Below, piece by piece: positions 63,157 to 64,000 of a stretch of 64,000 nucleotides of DNA (its first letter is position 1; every line of letters begins with the position of its first letter). The stretch covers positions 4,376,501-4,440,500 of the forward strand of contig NZ_PJBB01000003.1 in NCBI RefSeq assembly GCF_002836595.1, given 5' to 3'. A model generated the notes under the pieces. That model searched no databases. It had not been told where the DNA came from and saw only the letters and a program-made list of their open reading frames with translations. Source of the stretch: Tenacibaculum sp. Bg11-29 (GTDB lineage Bacteria; Bacteroidota; Bacteroidia; Flavobacteriales; Flavobacteriaceae). A program made the translations under genes and the position numbers.

Positions 63157-64000
63157 TTATTCTGCTGTTGCTTTTACTTCATCTTCTTTATTCTTAGAAA
63201 CACGTCGTACATACAAAACAGTTTTGTTTTTTATTTTATTACCTATTACATCTCCATCAAAATCGAGCATTCTAGTAAAAATAGGCATTGGTAACCACTT
63301 GTTAGTATATAATATCCAACCATAAGGTCCGTTACCGTCTTCTAGTTCTATAATATTGTTTGGAAATCGTATGTTTTGATCGTCTATAAATCGATTAAAC
63401 CATCTACCTAAGCTTACATCTTCTGGAAGTTTTACAGAAAAAGAAGCATATTCCTTTGCTTCTGGTGATCGCTTAACTTTTACTGTTACCTGCATTAATC
63501 TAAAAGTATCTACACTGTTCCAATACTCTTCATCATTAAGTTCATTATTAACAATCCATAGTTTATAAAACGGACTTGGTATTTGTAAATACATGCCTCT
63601 AGAAAACACATAAAAAGGCGGTACTAAAAACCACAAAACAGTTAACATAGCCCATAATTCATATCCTAATTCATTTGCCCAAGAGAAAACAAAATAGTAT
63701 GCCCATGATGCTAATATTACTGCGATAAACAACCCTAATATCATTAACCACTTATTCTCTTTAAATCCTATGTCTTTAAAGAAATTTGTGGTAGAAAACC
63801 AATTAAATAAAAAGCCTAGAAGTAAATAGCTACATATAGAAATAACTAACCCTCCCCATATAAACTCATACTTTAAAAACCCTAATAAACTAGGGAGTAT
63901 TAACAATACTGCTAGTAGTAAAATAAAAATCATTAATTTCTTCAGCTTTAACACTGCTTTTCCTTTTGCAATTGTATTTAAAACGACCGTTGCAACAATC
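63157..64000 (-). CDS. tssN: T6SSiii membrane protein TssN (5' end outside window)
   Basis: At least 265 aa. Four to five membrane helices in the first 130 residues, then a soluble domain (SPFYKLWIVNNELNDEEYWNSVDTF start region, and PYGWILYTNKWLPMPIF). The frame stays open from a GTG at 63954 to the right edge, reading VVLNTIAKGKA before it, so the true start may lie beyond 64000 and the gene is best treated as partial. TssN is specific to Bacteroidota T6SS and sits in the inner membrane. Confidence 0.75.
   Translation of the reverse strand, partial: IVATVVLNTIAKGKAVLKLKKLMIFILLLAVLLILPSLLGFLKYEFIWGGLVISICSYLLLGFLFNWFSTTNFFKDIGFKENKWLMILGLFIAVILASWAYYFVFSWANELGYELWAMLTVLWFLVPPFYVFSRGMYLQIPSPFYKLWIVNNELNDEEYWNSVDTFRLMQVTVKVKRSPEAKEYASFSVKLPEDVSLGRWFNRFIDDQNIRFPNNIIELEDGNGPYGWILYTNKWLPMPIFTRMLDFDGDVIGNKIKNKTVLYVRRVSKNKEDEVKATAE

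Noticed and set aside
1..64000. CRISPR arrays, tRNA or rRNA genes, insertion sequences
   Set aside because: No regular short repeats with spacers, no cloverleaf pattern other than the tmRNA, and no transposase-like frame were seen.

Overview
The window is AT-rich (by eye about 30% GC) chromosomal DNA from a member of the Bacteroidota, most likely a marine Flavobacteriaceae (Tenacibaculum/Polaribacter-like; the genus cannot be proved from this stretch). The evidence is three type IX secretion (T9SS) cargo proteins, PorP/SprF and PorE-like partners, a subtype iii type VI secretion locus (T6SSiii, found only in Bacteroidota), -7 boxes of the TAnnTTTG type, and a tmRNA with the tag GENNYALAA.

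Left part (1-40 kb), mostly housekeeping and envelope genes. It starts with the end of trkA and trkH (K+ uptake), then a phage-collar-domain protein facing a PRMT-like methyltransferase. Next comes a possible peptide-modification cluster: a repeat-rich T9SS protein, an unlisted 57-residue peptide gene with a Tat-like signal, a PqqD-HPr-kinase-like fusion and a nucleotidyltransferase. Then follow mpl, a T9SS type B substrate with PorP/SprF and PorE-like genes, a giant alpha-2-macroglobulin, small outer-membrane and lipoproteins, an S8 protease, an M28 peptidase, kdsA, two tandem transglutaminase-like proteins, a histidine kinase, a creD operon, a GEVED/T9SS protein and a Lys1/AlaDH-like oxidoreductase.

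Middle (39.7-41.6 kb): the ssrA tmRNA gene, followed by a LexA/S24-type repressor with a perfect 9-bp inverted-repeat operator over its own -7 box, and a broken gene remnant. This is where the accessory region starts.

Right part (41.5-64 kb), all on the minus strand: a T6SSiii locus read from the right edge. The order of transcription is tssN (cut by the window), tssK, two small tssO/tssQ-type membrane genes, a PKD-domain tssP-like gene, tssR, a winged-helix membrane protein, tssD (Hcp), vgrG, a small VgrG-tail-like gene and a 4-TM protein. After these come two tandem DUF2931 lipoproteins (likely immunity), a Tle1-type phospholipase effector, a 337-aa protein of unknown function, a DUF4280 PAAR-like spike, a 978-aa unknown protein (candidate cargo effector), a 328-aa lipoprotein (candidate immunity), a decayed copy of that lipoprotein and a WG-repeat lipoprotein. 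The duplicated immunity genes, the leftover tle1 start codon region and the decayed lipoprotein copy record repeated gain and loss of effector-immunity pairs. The tssB, C, E, F, G and H genes are not in the window and should lie beyond position 64000.
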